A DNA stretch of 10,457 bases from Candidatus Rifleibacteriota bacterium (GTDB taxonomy: Bacteria; UBP17; UBA6191; JACPRK01). Position 1 is the stretch's first letter. The number at the start of each line of letters is the position of its first letter. The notes below the pieces were generated by a model. That model saw only the letters and a program-made list of their open reading frames with translations. It was not told where the DNA came from and did no database searches. Below are positions 1 through 7,010 of this stretch, one piece after another. Location: assembly GCA_016213865.1 (NCBI GenBank), contig JACQZL010000143.1:1-10457 (forward strand), given 5' to 3'. Both the position numbers and the translations under genes were made by a program.

Positions 1-879
1 CTGGCCGCCGAGAAGCTCGCGGGCATCCAGGTGCCCGAGCGGGCCGAGTACCTGCGCGTCCTGATGGCCGAGCTGAACCGCATCGCCAGCCACCTGATCG
101 CCCTCGGCACCTATGGGCTCGACCTGGGCGCGTTCACGCCGTTCCTCTTCGTGATGGACGAGCGGGAGAAGATCCTCGACCTCTTCGAGGCGGTCTGCGG
201 CGCGCGGTTAACGTACAGTTACTTCCGGGTCGGGGGCGTTGCCGCCGATCTGCCCGAGGGCTGGGTCGCCAGGTGCCACGAGTTTGTCGACTTTTTCCGG
301 CCGCGCCTCAAGGAGTTCAACGACCTCCTCAGCTTCAACTACATCTTCATCAAGCGGACGGCCGACGTCGGCGTCATCCCGCCCCACCTGGCCGTCGATT
401 ACGGCTGCACCGGACCCGTGCTGCGCGGCAGCGGCGTCAAGCGCGATACGCGCGTCGACGAGCCCTACGGCGTCTATCCGCGGCTACGCTTCCACGTCCC
501 GATCGGCAGGGGCGAGAAGGGCACCGTCGGCGACTGCTGGGACCGCTACATGGTCCGCATCTACGAGATGGAGCAGTCGTGCAACCTGATCGACCAGGCG
601 CTGGCCCAGTTGCCCGAAGGAGGCGAGATCCGCGCCAAGGTCCCCAAGGTCTTCAAGCCGCCCAAGGGCGAGGTCTACGTTCGGTCCGAAAGCTCCAAGG
701 GCGAACTGGGCTTCTACCTCGTCTCGGACGGCACCGACAAGCCCTATCGCTGCAAGATCCGCTCTCCCAGCTTCTCGAACCTGTGCGTCCTGCCCGCCAT
801 CTCGGAAGGGATGATGCTGGCGGACCTGGTGGCAACGCTGGGGAGCCTCGACATCGTGATGGGAGAGATCGACCGGTAG
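1..879 (+). CDS. nuoD: NADH-quinone oxidoreductase subunit D, 3' part
   Basis: This is the 49-kDa subunit of complex I, a peripheral-arm subunit on the cytoplasmic face that forms much of the quinone-binding cavity with NuoB and NuoH. The frame is open from base 1, so the gene began upstream. The GTG at 31 falls inside conserved sequence and is not the start. The 292 visible residues are the C-terminal two thirds to three quarters of a family protein of about 400 residues. Diagnostic stretches are VPERAEYLRVLMAELNRI near the left edge, RTADVGVIPP in the middle, PKGEVYVRSESSKGELGFY, and the family-typical end LDIVMGEIDR. The N-terminal quinone-site His and Tyr lie outside the window, so they cannot be checked. 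nuoH follows 116 nt later on the same strand and the two are presumably co-transcribed. The frame shows no internal stop or frameshift. Assignment is by family motifs and is firm. Confidence 0.96.
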   Translation: MAAEKLAGIQVPERAEYLRVLMAELNRIASHLIALGTYGLDLGAFTPFLFVMDEREKILDLFEAVCGARLTYSYFRVGGVAADLPEGWVARCHEFVDFFRPRLKEFNDLLSFNYIFIKRTADVGVIPPHLAVDYGCTGPVLRGSGVKRDTRVDEPYGVYPRLRFHVPIGRGEKGTVGDCWDRYMVRIYEMEQSCNLIDQALAQLPEGGEIRAKVPKVFKPPKGEVYVRSESSKGELGFYLVSDGTDKPYRCKIRSPSFSNLCVLPAISEGMMLADLVATLGSLDIVMGEIDR

Positions 880-909
880 AGACCCGTGCCGAAGGCGTTG
901 AGGTCTTCA

Positions 910-965
910 ACTCAGAGACACCAAGACACAGAGCCACAGGGCCACTGAGCCACTGAGCCACGGAG
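910..965. repeat. Seven-unit degenerate 8-bp tandem array
   Basis: The gap between nuoD and nuoH holds seven consecutive octamers in strict register. Most fit MCACNRAG (M = A or C): for example ACACCAAG at 918, CCACTGAG at 942 and again at 950, and CCACGGAG at 958. There is no indel between units. The same word family recurs at 6889-6924 in a different arrangement, including an identical ACACCAAG. It does not code within either nuo gene and ends 16 nt before the nuoH ribosome binding site. If transcription runs through from nuoD, it would form an unstructured purine/C-rich spacer. It resembles the CACGAAG-type intergenic words I recall from planctomycete-like genomes (from memory, not searched). 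Confidence 0.85.
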
Positions 966-995
966 AGTCGCACGGTCCTCTAGGAGAGTAAAAAG

Positions 996-2213
996 ATGCA
1001 AGAGGTCTACGGTATCCAGACCCTGACCCGCTTCCTGTGGGAGAACTTCACGTTCCTGCAGGTGATGTCTCAGGACTTGCTGGCCTTCCTGCTGCTGGTG
1101 GTCGCGGGGACGGCAGTGCTCGTCTTCGTGCTCGTCCTGGGCATCATTGCCGTGTGGGCCGAGCGCAAGGTCGCCGGCCACGTTCAGGACCGCCTGGGCC
1201 CGATGCGGGCCGGTTGGCATGGATGGCTCCAGACCGTCGCCGACGGCATCAAGCTGATGCTCAAGGAGGCGGTCATCCACAAGGGCGCGGACAAGCCGCT
1301 CTTCATCCTGGCCCCGTTCCTCGCGTTCCTGTCGGCGCTGGCGGGTTACCTGGTGCTGCCTTTCAGCATGCGCGCCCAGATGGCCGATCTGGACATCGGC
1401 GTCCTCTACATCAGCGCGGTCACCAGCCTGGGCGTGGTCGCCATCATCATGGCCGGCTGGGCCTCCAACGCGAAGTGGCCCCTCTACGGCGCGATGCGGA
1501 GCGCGGCCCTGGTCGTCAGCTACGGCGTCCCGCTGACCCTCTCGATCATCCCCGTGCTGATGGTGGCCGGAAGCCTCTCGATGCAAGAGATCGTCATGAG
1601 CCAGAGCGGCAGCATCCTCGACTGGAACTTCTTCCGGGCCTGGCCCTTCATGCCTGCCGCGTTCCTCGTCTTTTTCATCGCCGCACTGGCCGAGACCAAC
1701 CGTGTCCCCTTCGACATCGCCGAGGCCGAATCCGAGCTGGTCGGCGGCTACCACACCGAGTATTCGGGCATCATGTGGAGCGTCTTCTTCATGGGCGAGT
1801 ACGCCGCGATGTTCCTCTCGTGCGGCATGGCGACGACCCTCTTTCTGGGAGGCTACTTGGGCCCCCGCTTTGGCTCTCTGGGCTGCTGGGGCATCCCCAG
1901 GTTCCTGGCGTGGCTGGCGGTCGTGATCTTCCTCTACTGGAGGTTCCGTACACACTGGGATCGCCGCCAGCTCGGCGAGGCGATCTTCTTCGCGCTCTTC
2001 ACGCTCTTCGGACTGGCCGTCTGGGCGATCTGGCCCCATCTGTTCTGGTTCCTCATCAAGTCCTCGGCGCTGTTCATCCTGATGCTCATCCTGCGTTGGA
2101 CCCTGCCGCGCCTGCGTATCGACCAGATGATGCACATGTGCTGGAAGGTCCTCATCCCGGTGGCGTTCGTCAACCTGCTGGGCACGGGCATCTGGTTCAT
2201 GTGGGTGCACTGA
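996..2213 (+). CDS. nuoH: NADH-quinone oxidoreductase subunit H
   Basis: This is the membrane subunit of complex I that joins the peripheral and membrane arms and forms part of the quinone tunnel and first proton route. The 405-residue product is rich in membrane helices. Family signatures are AERKVAGHVQDRLGP (55-69), GADKPLF (97-103), ETNRVPFDIAEAESELVGGY (233-252) and PRLRIDQ (371-377). The ATG at 996 is preceded by AGGAG at 982-986, nine bases upstream. Two oddities stand out. The length exceeds the usual 320-350 residues, because hydrophobic segments at about 303-315 and 329-346 lie between GGYLGP (285-290) and the conserved C-terminal block. Also, the usually conserved Glu of the SYE motif is Gly176 (VVSYGVPL). 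The gene ends the nuo block, since no nuoI follows. The family call is certain; the effect of the substitution is not. Confidence 0.96.
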   Translation: MQEVYGIQTLTRFLWENFTFLQVMSQDLLAFLLLVVAGTAVLVFVLVLGIIAVWAERKVAGHVQDRLGPMRAGWHGWLQTVADGIKLMLKEAVIHKGADKPLFILAPFLAFLSALAGYLVLPFSMRAQMADLDIGVLYISAVTSLGVVAIIMAGWASNAKWPLYGAMRSAALVVSYGVPLTLSIIPVLMVAGSLSMQEIVMSQSGSILDWNFFRAWPFMPAAFLVFFIAALAETNRVPFDIAEAESELVGGYHTEYSGIMWSVFFMGEYAAMFLSCGMATTLFLGGYLGPRFGSLGCWGIPRFLAWLAVVIFLYWRFRTHWDRRQLGEAIFFALFTLFGLAVWAIWPHLFWFLIKSSALFILMLILRWTLPRLRIDQMMHMCWKVLIPVAFVNLLGTGIWFMWVH

Positions 2214-2253
2214 GCAAGCCCCGGCGATCGGGACCCGGTGCGCGCTGCTCGCC

Positions 2254-2319
2254 GAGCGGGCTGGGGCTTGCAGCCAAACGCCATGAGAGGGCGTTTGCGC
2301 CTCCAGCCCCTCCCTGCTC
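2254..2319. repeat. GC-rich imperfect inverted repeat between convergent genes
   Basis: The 161-nt gap between the convergent nuoH and fusion-gene stops contains a long imperfect hairpin. The inner stem is AAACGCC (2276-2282) with GGCGTTT (2290-2296) around a 7-nt loop. GGGCTGG (2258-2264) and CCAGCCC (2303-2309) extend it outward, and GAGC/GCTC lie at the ends. There is no T-run on either side, so it is not a classical intrinsic terminator, but its position would let it block both transcripts or protect both 3' ends. It may equally be a dispersed repeat: similar GGCTGGAGGCGCAAACGCC text is familiar to me from PVC-type genomes (memory only). Confidence 0.75.
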
Positions 2320-2374
2320 AGGGCCTTCGCGTGTGGACGAGGCACACCACCATCCCCCACATGCCGCGGCTACC

Positions 2375-5242
2375 TCATCGCCCCTCCGGCGCCGCACGCA
2401 GGCGCGACGGCCGGTCGAGACCGCCGGGGACGAGCTCCCGGGCCTTTTTCAGTTCGACCGCCGCCTCGTCCAGGCGTTCGCCGAGCTGGTAAGCGACTGC
2501 CAGGTCGACGTGGCGGCTGGCCTTGCCCGGCTCCAGGCGCACCAGTTCCCGGGCTGCGCGGACGGCCTCGGTGACGTCGGGCGGCTCATAGAACGGCTGG
2601 CGAAGGCGGGCGGCTGCCATCGCCGTCACGTAGAGCACCTCGAAGGCCGGCGCCCCTCCTCCGGCAGCCGCGGCGGCCCGCGCATTCTCGAGCGCGGACA
2701 GCGGATGGCCGACGGCGAGCAGGACCTCGGCCGCGATCCGGCGTGCCCGCGGGTTCGACGGCATCCCCGCGGCTGCTCGCAGGGCCGCGTCGATCACGGC
2801 CGGTCCGACAGGAGGATCCCGCAGGCCGGCATCGGCGAAGGCCAGGAGCTGCTCGAGCGACGGCGGGCGCCCGGTCGTGTACCTGGCCGCCAGCGTGTCG
2901 CGGGCCTGAAAGCGGGTGCGGCTCTCGGGAAGCGGCACCCGCTTGCCGTCGAAGAAGGCCCGGGGCGCGAGATAGTCGACCAGGGGATAGTCGTCGGTAT
3001 GGAGCACGCCCCGGCCGGCGTACTCGGCCAACCCCGCCTCGGAGAGCACGTTCGTGGCCAGCAATGCGAAGAGGTCGGTGTAGCCCATGCTGCCCAGGTC
3101 GTCGCGGACGGGGCCGTCGGCCATCCGGGCGCGGGACGCGACGAAGTCCGGGCTGAAGGGCTCGGCCGAGCCCACCAGCAGCAGGTTGTGGTGGCCGACC
3201 AGAAACCCTTGCGCGTGCGGGAAGGCCGTCCGAAACGTCCGCATCAAGATCCCGACGATCTCGGGGCTCGACTCGTAGGTCTGGACCCACTGAGCCATGA
3301 CGCCGCCCGGCTGGAGATGCTGGCGGCAGAGTGCGAAGAACTCGGCGGTGAAGAGGCTCGCCACGCCGGCGACCCAGGGGTTCGACGGCTCCGAGATGAT
3401 GCAGTCGAACCGTCGTGACGAGCCGGCCAGGTAGCCCCGCGCGTCGTTGACGTGGATGCGGACCCGCGGGTCCTTCCAGTACTCGCGGTTCTCGGGGGAG
3501 AAGAGGCGTGACGCCTCTACCACGGCCGGCGAGAGCTCGACGCAGTCGACGAAGCGCAACGGGTGGAGCAACGCCGCTGCCACCGTGACGCCGCTGCCGA
3601 GCCCGATGACGAGCAAGTCCCTCGCCGGCGGCCTCAGCACCAGCGGCACGTGGGCAAGCAGACGCTGCGTCTGCATGTCAGCCCTCGAGGTCGACGCATC
3701 GGGCTTGCTGTTGACGCGCAGCGACTTTCCCGTCCACGGCGACACCTCGACACTCACTGTCGTCACCGCATCTTCTCGGTAGTAGATGACGCGAGGCTGG
3801 CTCTGCGCGTCCTCGCCGGGGACGGCAAGGTCGGCGGCACTGCGCACGCGGAAGGTCGGCCGCGTCAGGACCCGCAAGTCCCACGCAGGCGACACGGCCA
3901 TAATTGCCATGGCTGCCGCTCCCACGGCTGCTGCCGGCCAACCGGGCCAGCGGAGGGCGCGGGCCGCGACGAGGCCGCCGGCCAGCAGGCTTGCCGTGCA
4001 GCTCAGCTCCAGCGCGTGCCGCACTCCGAACGCCGGGATCAGCACGAGTCCGGCCAGCACCGAGCCGGCGAGCGTTCCGGCCGTGTTGACGCCGTACGCC
4101 AGACCGACGCGCGCGCCGTCGGCGCCGTTGCCGGGGACCGCCCGCACGCCCAGAGGAAAGGTGCGTCCGAAGAGGAAGGTCACCGGCAGCATCAGGCTCA
4201 GGCAGAGGCAGAACTGGGCGAGCTGGTACGCGCCGAAGCTCCAGTCGAAGGCCAGCCGTAGGCTGCCGCACAGGTTGGGAAGGAAGCTCGCGAACGGGAT
4301 CGAGAGCAGCCCGAGCAGGCCGATGAGGACCTGGCCGCGTGCGAACCCGAGCGCCGGATCGCGCACAGGCTCCGCCGAGAGGGACCACGAGCCGATCGCG
4401 ATTCCGACGATGAACCCGGCCAGCATCAGCGCAAAGGCATGCACCGACGAGCCGAGGATCATCGCCAGCACGCGCGTCCAGCCGATCTCGAAACCCATCG
4501 AGGCGGCCCCCGACAGGAAGAGCCCCGCGAGCAGCGGCCATGCGGCCTCCGCGGCCATGCCGGAGCCTGCGGGGACCACGGCGGCTGCGGTGTCGCCGGG
4601 CGGTTCGCCGGCATCGGCCTCACCGGCGTCCCAGGTGAGCACCCGGGCCGCGAGGGCGCCCATGGCCGCGGTTGCATTGAGCAGGGCTGCCAGATTCAGG
4701 GTGGCGGTCAGCCCGAGCCGGTCGATCAACACGAAGCCCGCGGCGACGCAGCCGGCCGCCGCCCCCAGCGAGTTCACCGCGTAGAGCGTGGCCAGCCGGC
4801 GCTTCGCGCCCAGATGACGCGCCATCACGGGAAGCGTGCCCCCCATCAACATCGTGGGGGGCAGCAGCAGCGCTGCCGAGAGCATCAATCGAGCGACGGC
4901 GATGCCCGCGCCGGGCTCCTCGAGGCCTCGGATCAGCCATGCGTGGACGGAGCCCACGAGTCCGAAGAGCCACGGGAAGGCCAGGGCAAGCGCGGTGCAT
5001 CCCAGCTCGAGTCTGGCATAGAGGGCCAGGCGGTCGGGGCTGCGATCCGCCAATCTGCCGAAGAGCCAGCCACCCAGCGCGAGACCGCCCATGAACACGG
5101 CCAGCACGGCCGCCACGGCCCCCGTCGTACACCCGAAGACCGTGCGCAGGTAACGTTCCCAGACGACCTCGTAGACGAGCCCGGCAGCGCCCGACACGAA
5201 GAAGCAGGCCAGAACGAGCGCGAGGTGGTACCGGTTCCTCAA
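2375..5242 (-). CDS. Fused multi-pass membrane / spermidine-synthase-like protein with TPR-like tail
   Basis: This 955-residue protein has three parts. Residues 1-455 are a membrane region in two similar halves: GAAGLVYEVVWERYL (18-32) echoes GAASMGFEIGWTRVL (244-258), and LYAVNSLGAAAG (153-164) echoes AYGVNTAGTLAG (382-393). Residues 480-760 resemble spermidine synthase, with the SAM-type loop GLGSG (547-551), an acidic binding position VND (598-600) and the loop IISEPSNPW (615-623). About 790-945 is Ala/Leu-rich and helical, suggesting TPR-like repeats. The classical catalytic loop D-x-[ST]-D-P reads E-P-S-N-P here, so ordinary putrescine aminopropyl transfer is doubtful; the substrate is unknown. 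The start is TTG at 5242: an in-frame TGA lies 39 nt upstream, no ATG serves, and the first membrane helix begins at residue 6. No strong ribosome binding site is visible. It lies 65 nt downstream of pepD on the same strand. Confidence 0.9.
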   Translation of the reverse strand: MRNRYHLALVLACFFVSGAAGLVYEVVWERYLRTVFGCTTGAVAAVLAVFMGGLALGGWLFGRLADRSPDRLALYARLELGCTALALAFPWLFGLVGSVHAWLIRGLEEPGAGIAVARLMLSAALLLPPTMLMGGTLPVMARHLGAKRRLATLYAVNSLGAAAGCVAAGFVLIDRLGLTATLNLAALLNATAAMGALAARVLTWDAGEADAGEPPGDTAAAVVPAGSGMAAEAAWPLLAGLFLSGAASMGFEIGWTRVLAMILGSSVHAFALMLAGFIVGIAIGSWSLSAEPVRDPALGFARGQVLIGLLGLLSIPFASFLPNLCGSLRLAFDWSFGAYQLAQFCLCLSLMLPVTFLFGRTFPLGVRAVPGNGADGARVGLAYGVNTAGTLAGSVLAGLVLIPAFGVRHALELSCTASLLAGGLVAARALRWPGWPAAAVGAAAMAIMAVSPAWDLRVLTRPTFRVRSAADLAVPGEDAQSQPRVIYYREDAVTTVSVEVSPWTGKSLRVNSKPDASTSRADMQTQRLLAHVPLVLRPPARDLLVIGLGSGVTVAAALLHPLRFVDCVELSPAVVEASRLFSPENREYWKDPRVRIHVNDARGYLAGSSRRFDCIISEPSNPWVAGVASLFTAEFFALCRQHLQPGGVMAQWVQTYESSPEIVGILMRTFRTAFPHAQGFLVGHHNLLLVGSAEPFSPDFVASRARMADGPVRDDLGSMGYTDLFALLATNVLSEAGLAEYAGRGVLHTDDYPLVDYLAPRAFFDGKRVPLPESRTRFQARDTLAARYTTGRPPSLEQLLAFADAGLRDPPVGPAVIDAALRAAAGMPSNPRARRIAAEVLLAVGHPLSALENARAAAAAGGGAPAFEVLYVTAMAAARLRQPFYEPPDVTEAVRAARELVRLEPGKASRHVDLAVAYQLGERLDEAAVELKKARELVPGGLDRPSRLRAAPEGR

Positions 5243-5307
5243 GACAGGGTGGCCCTGGCGCCTTGGTCATCCATGGGTCTTGTGTGCCGCTCGGCCCGAG
5301 TCCGTCG

Positions 5308-6756
5308 TCAGATCCGTTCCAGGACTGCCACCAGGAGCTTCCAGAAGTTGCCGACCGAAGAGATGCTGACCTGCTCGTCGGGGGTGTGCACGTTCTTCAT
5401 CTCGGGACCGAGGGAAGCCATCTCCAGGTCGGGGACCTTCTCGCCGATCAGGCCGCACTCGAGCCCGGCATGGATGGCCGTGACCAGCATCCGCTTGCCG
5501 AAGAGGTCCTCGTGGGTCTGGTCGACGAGCTTCACGATGGACGAGCCCGGCTCGGGTTTCCAGCCGGGATAGCCTCCCGAGAGCTCCCATTGGAATCCGG
5601 CCAGGGTGCACAGAGCGCCGATGCGGGCCGCAAGCCCCAGCTTGGAGGCGTCGATCGAGCTGCGGGTGAGGAAGTTGACCTCGACCCCGCCGTGCTCCAT
5701 GCCCACCACGCCCAGGTTGGTGGAAGTCTGCACCAGGCCCTCGAGGTCGGGGCTCATGGCTTCCACGCCGTGGGGTGCGGCCAGCAGCAGGCCCAGCACG
5801 GCCCGGGTGTCCTCCTCCGAGAGGACCTCCGTGGCCTCCGCGGGTTCCAAACCCAGGGCGAGGCCCGGGTCGAAGGCGCCGAACACTGTCCGCCAGTGGG
5901 CCTGGTGGTCGGGCAGAGCAGCCTCGACGGCCGCCTTCTGGGCCGCCTCCAGAAAGAGGATGGCGGAGGCCTCGCGGGGGATGGCGTTGCGCTTGTTGCC
6001 GCCCTTGAGCGAGGCCAACCGGAACCCGGGGTCGCGCGTCAAGGCGTCGAGTACCTGGGCCAGCACCCGGATGGCGTTGCCGCGGCCCTCGTTGATGTCG
6101 ATGCCCGAATGGCCTCCCTTGAGGCCGGAGACCTTCAATCGGTAGGCTCGCGAGCCGGTCGCGGGGGTCTCCAGGCGGAGCTTGCGCCTGGCGAAGGTGT
6201 CCACGCCGCCGGCGCAGCCGATGGTGAGATGGCCCTCTTTCTCGCTGTCGAGGTTGAGCAGGGCCTTGGCCTTCAGCCAGCCGCGCTCGACGTGGCCGGC
6301 GCCCGTGAGGCCCGTCTCCTCGTCGATGGTGACGAGCACCTCGAGAGGACCGTGCGCGACGTCCTTGGAGGCCAGCACCGCCAGGGCCGCGGCCACGCCG
6401 ATGCCGTTGTCGGCACCCAGCGTGGTGCCCCGGGCCCGGAGCAGGTCGCCTTCCCGGTAGACCGGAATGGGGTCCTTCAGGAAGTCATGGAGGGTGCCCT
6501 CGTTCTTCTCGCAGACCATGTCGACGTGGGCCTGCAGGCAGACGATGGCGCGGCCCTCCCGGCCCTTCGTCCCGGGCTTCTTGATGAGCACGTTGCCCAC
6601 GGCGTCCCGAGCCACGGCGAGGCCCAGGGCGCGGCCGCGGTCCGCCACCCACCCGGCGGCTTCTTGCTCGTTCTTGGACCCGCGGGGGATCCTGGAGAGT
6701 TCGAGGAAGTACTCCCAGAGCGGTCTCGGCTCCAGGCTGTCGAGCAGACTGTCCAT
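5308..6756 (-). CDS. pepD: Beta-Ala-His / Xaa-His dipeptidase (M20C family)
   Basis: This is a cytoplasmic zinc aminoacyl-histidine dipeptidase that cleaves unblocked dipeptides. The 482-residue product matches the family length of about 485. All expected active-site positions are present: H77 and D79 in QAHVDM, D116 in GADNGIG, the catalytic/metal pair E146-E147 in DEETGL, D170 in LNLDSE, and the C-terminal His457 in NVHTPDE. KGGHSG in the middle is also typical. An open frame extends 48 codons upstream, but the ATG at 6756 is preferred. It has a strong GGAGGTG five bases upstream, the homologous sequence begins there, and the extension runs into repeat DNA. The fusion gene follows after 65 nt on the same strand. 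The 437-nt upstream gap is filled with repeats. No promoter could be named with confidence. Confidence 0.94.
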   Translation of the reverse strand: MDSLLDSLEPRPLWEYFLELSRIPRGSKNEQEAAGWVADRGRALGLAVARDAVGNVLIKKPGTKGREGRAIVCLQAHVDMVCEKNEGTLHDFLKDPIPVYREGDLLRARGTTLGADNGIGVAAALAVLASKDVAHGPLEVLVTIDEETGLTGAGHVERGWLKAKALLNLDSEKEGHLTIGCAGGVDTFARRKLRLETPATGSRAYRLKVSGLKGGHSGIDINEGRGNAIRVLAQVLDALTRDPGFRLASLKGGNKRNAIPREASAILFLEAAQKAAVEAALPDHQAHWRTVFGAFDPGLALGLEPAEATEVLSEEDTRAVLGLLLAAPHGVEAMSPDLEGLVQTSTNLGVVGMEHGGVEVNFLTRSSIDASKLGLAARIGALCTLAGFQWELSGGYPGWKPEPGSSIVKLVDQTHEDLFGKRMLVTAIHAGLECGLIGEKVPDLEMASLGPEMKNVHTPDEQVSISSVGNFWKLLVAVLERI

Positions 6757-6760
6757 GCTG

Positions 6761-6767
6761 CACCTCC
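6761..6767 (-). promoter_or_regulatory. Shine-Dalgarno site of pepD
   Basis: GGAGGTG on the - strand sits four to five bases before the ATG at 6756. It is the best ribosome binding site in the window and settles the pepD start against the longer open frame reaching 6900. Confidence 0.85.
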
Positions 6768-6858
6768 GGAGGGGTCGTGGAAGGTGGGGGTTCGGGTGAC
6801 CGGTCGCGCGCCCCGCACCTTCTCGGCATGAGGCTAGCAGATCGCTTCCAAAGTAACC

Positions 6859-6881
6859 TGACGTCCGGCGTTCGGGCGTCA
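6859..6881. repeat. Short hairpin in the pepD upstream region
   Basis: TGACGTCCG (6859-6867) and CGGGCGTCA (6873-6881) can pair over nine positions around a 5-nt loop. This needs one G-U pair when read on the + strand, and it has one mismatch on the - strand. It lies about 100 nt upstream of the pepD start. It could be a relic of a dispersed repeat or a structured leader; nothing more can be said. Confidence 0.5.
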
Positions 6882-6888
6882 TGTTGAA

Positions 6889-6975
6889 CCACCAGGGCAC
6901 GAAGACACCAAGAAAAGCACCAAGGGGAGATATGAAACCCCTTTGTGCCGCCCTTTGGGTCTTGGCGTCCTCGCG
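6889..6975. repeat. Octamer-based inverted repeat
   Basis: The left arm contains CCACCAGG, GCACGAAG and ACACCAAG, then four A's and GCACCAAGGGG (6917-6927). The 10-nt loop is AGATATGAAA. The right arm starts CCCCTTTGTGC (6938-6948), pairing with 10 of 11 positions, and continues as an inverted, degenerate copy of the same spaced octamers (ACCCAAAG and GCCAAG on the opposite strand). The unit word is the same as in the 910-965 array, but here it is arranged as head-to-head arms rather than a plain tandem. It would fold into a long RNA hairpin on either strand. It lies between the transpeptidase and pepD genes. Confidence 0.8.
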
Positions 6976-6991
6976 ATTCAGTCTCTGGCGT

Positions 6992-7005
6992 GTTTCTTTG
7001 GAAAC
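6992..7005. repeat. Small hairpin GTTTC-TTTG-GAAAC
   Basis: A perfect 5-bp stem around TTTG, extendable by GC pairs past one bulge. It lies downstream of the transpeptidase stop, just outside the 7011-7198 element. It could contribute to termination of that gene, but there is no T-run. Confidence 0.4.
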
Positions 7006-7010
7006 GCTCC

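Noticed and set aside
912..2360. A 482-codon open frame on the - strand opposite nuoH
   Set aside because: Composition is dominated by Glu, Asp, His, Gln and Arg as expected from the complement of a high-GC gene, and no family motif appears, while nuoH is certain on the other strand.
1037..3418. A 793-codon + strand open frame spanning nuoH and the end of the fusion gene
   Set aside because: It overlaps nuoH in another frame and runs antisense through the fusion gene. The Pro/Arg/Gly-rich product has no recognisable domain.
5239..5274. An 11-codon - strand mini-frame whose TGA overlaps the TTG start of the fusion gene
   Set aside because: The TTGA overlap would suit translational coupling, but there is no ribosome binding site before its ATG and such short frames are common by chance.
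5263..6831. A 522-codon + strand open frame opposite pepD
   Set aside because: Antisense shadow; all metal ligands and the Shine-Dalgarno site support pepD on the - strand.
6757..6900. 48-codon N-terminal extension of pepD
   Set aside because: It lies upstream of a strong ribosome binding site and runs into the octamer repeat region; family proteins start at the chosen Met.
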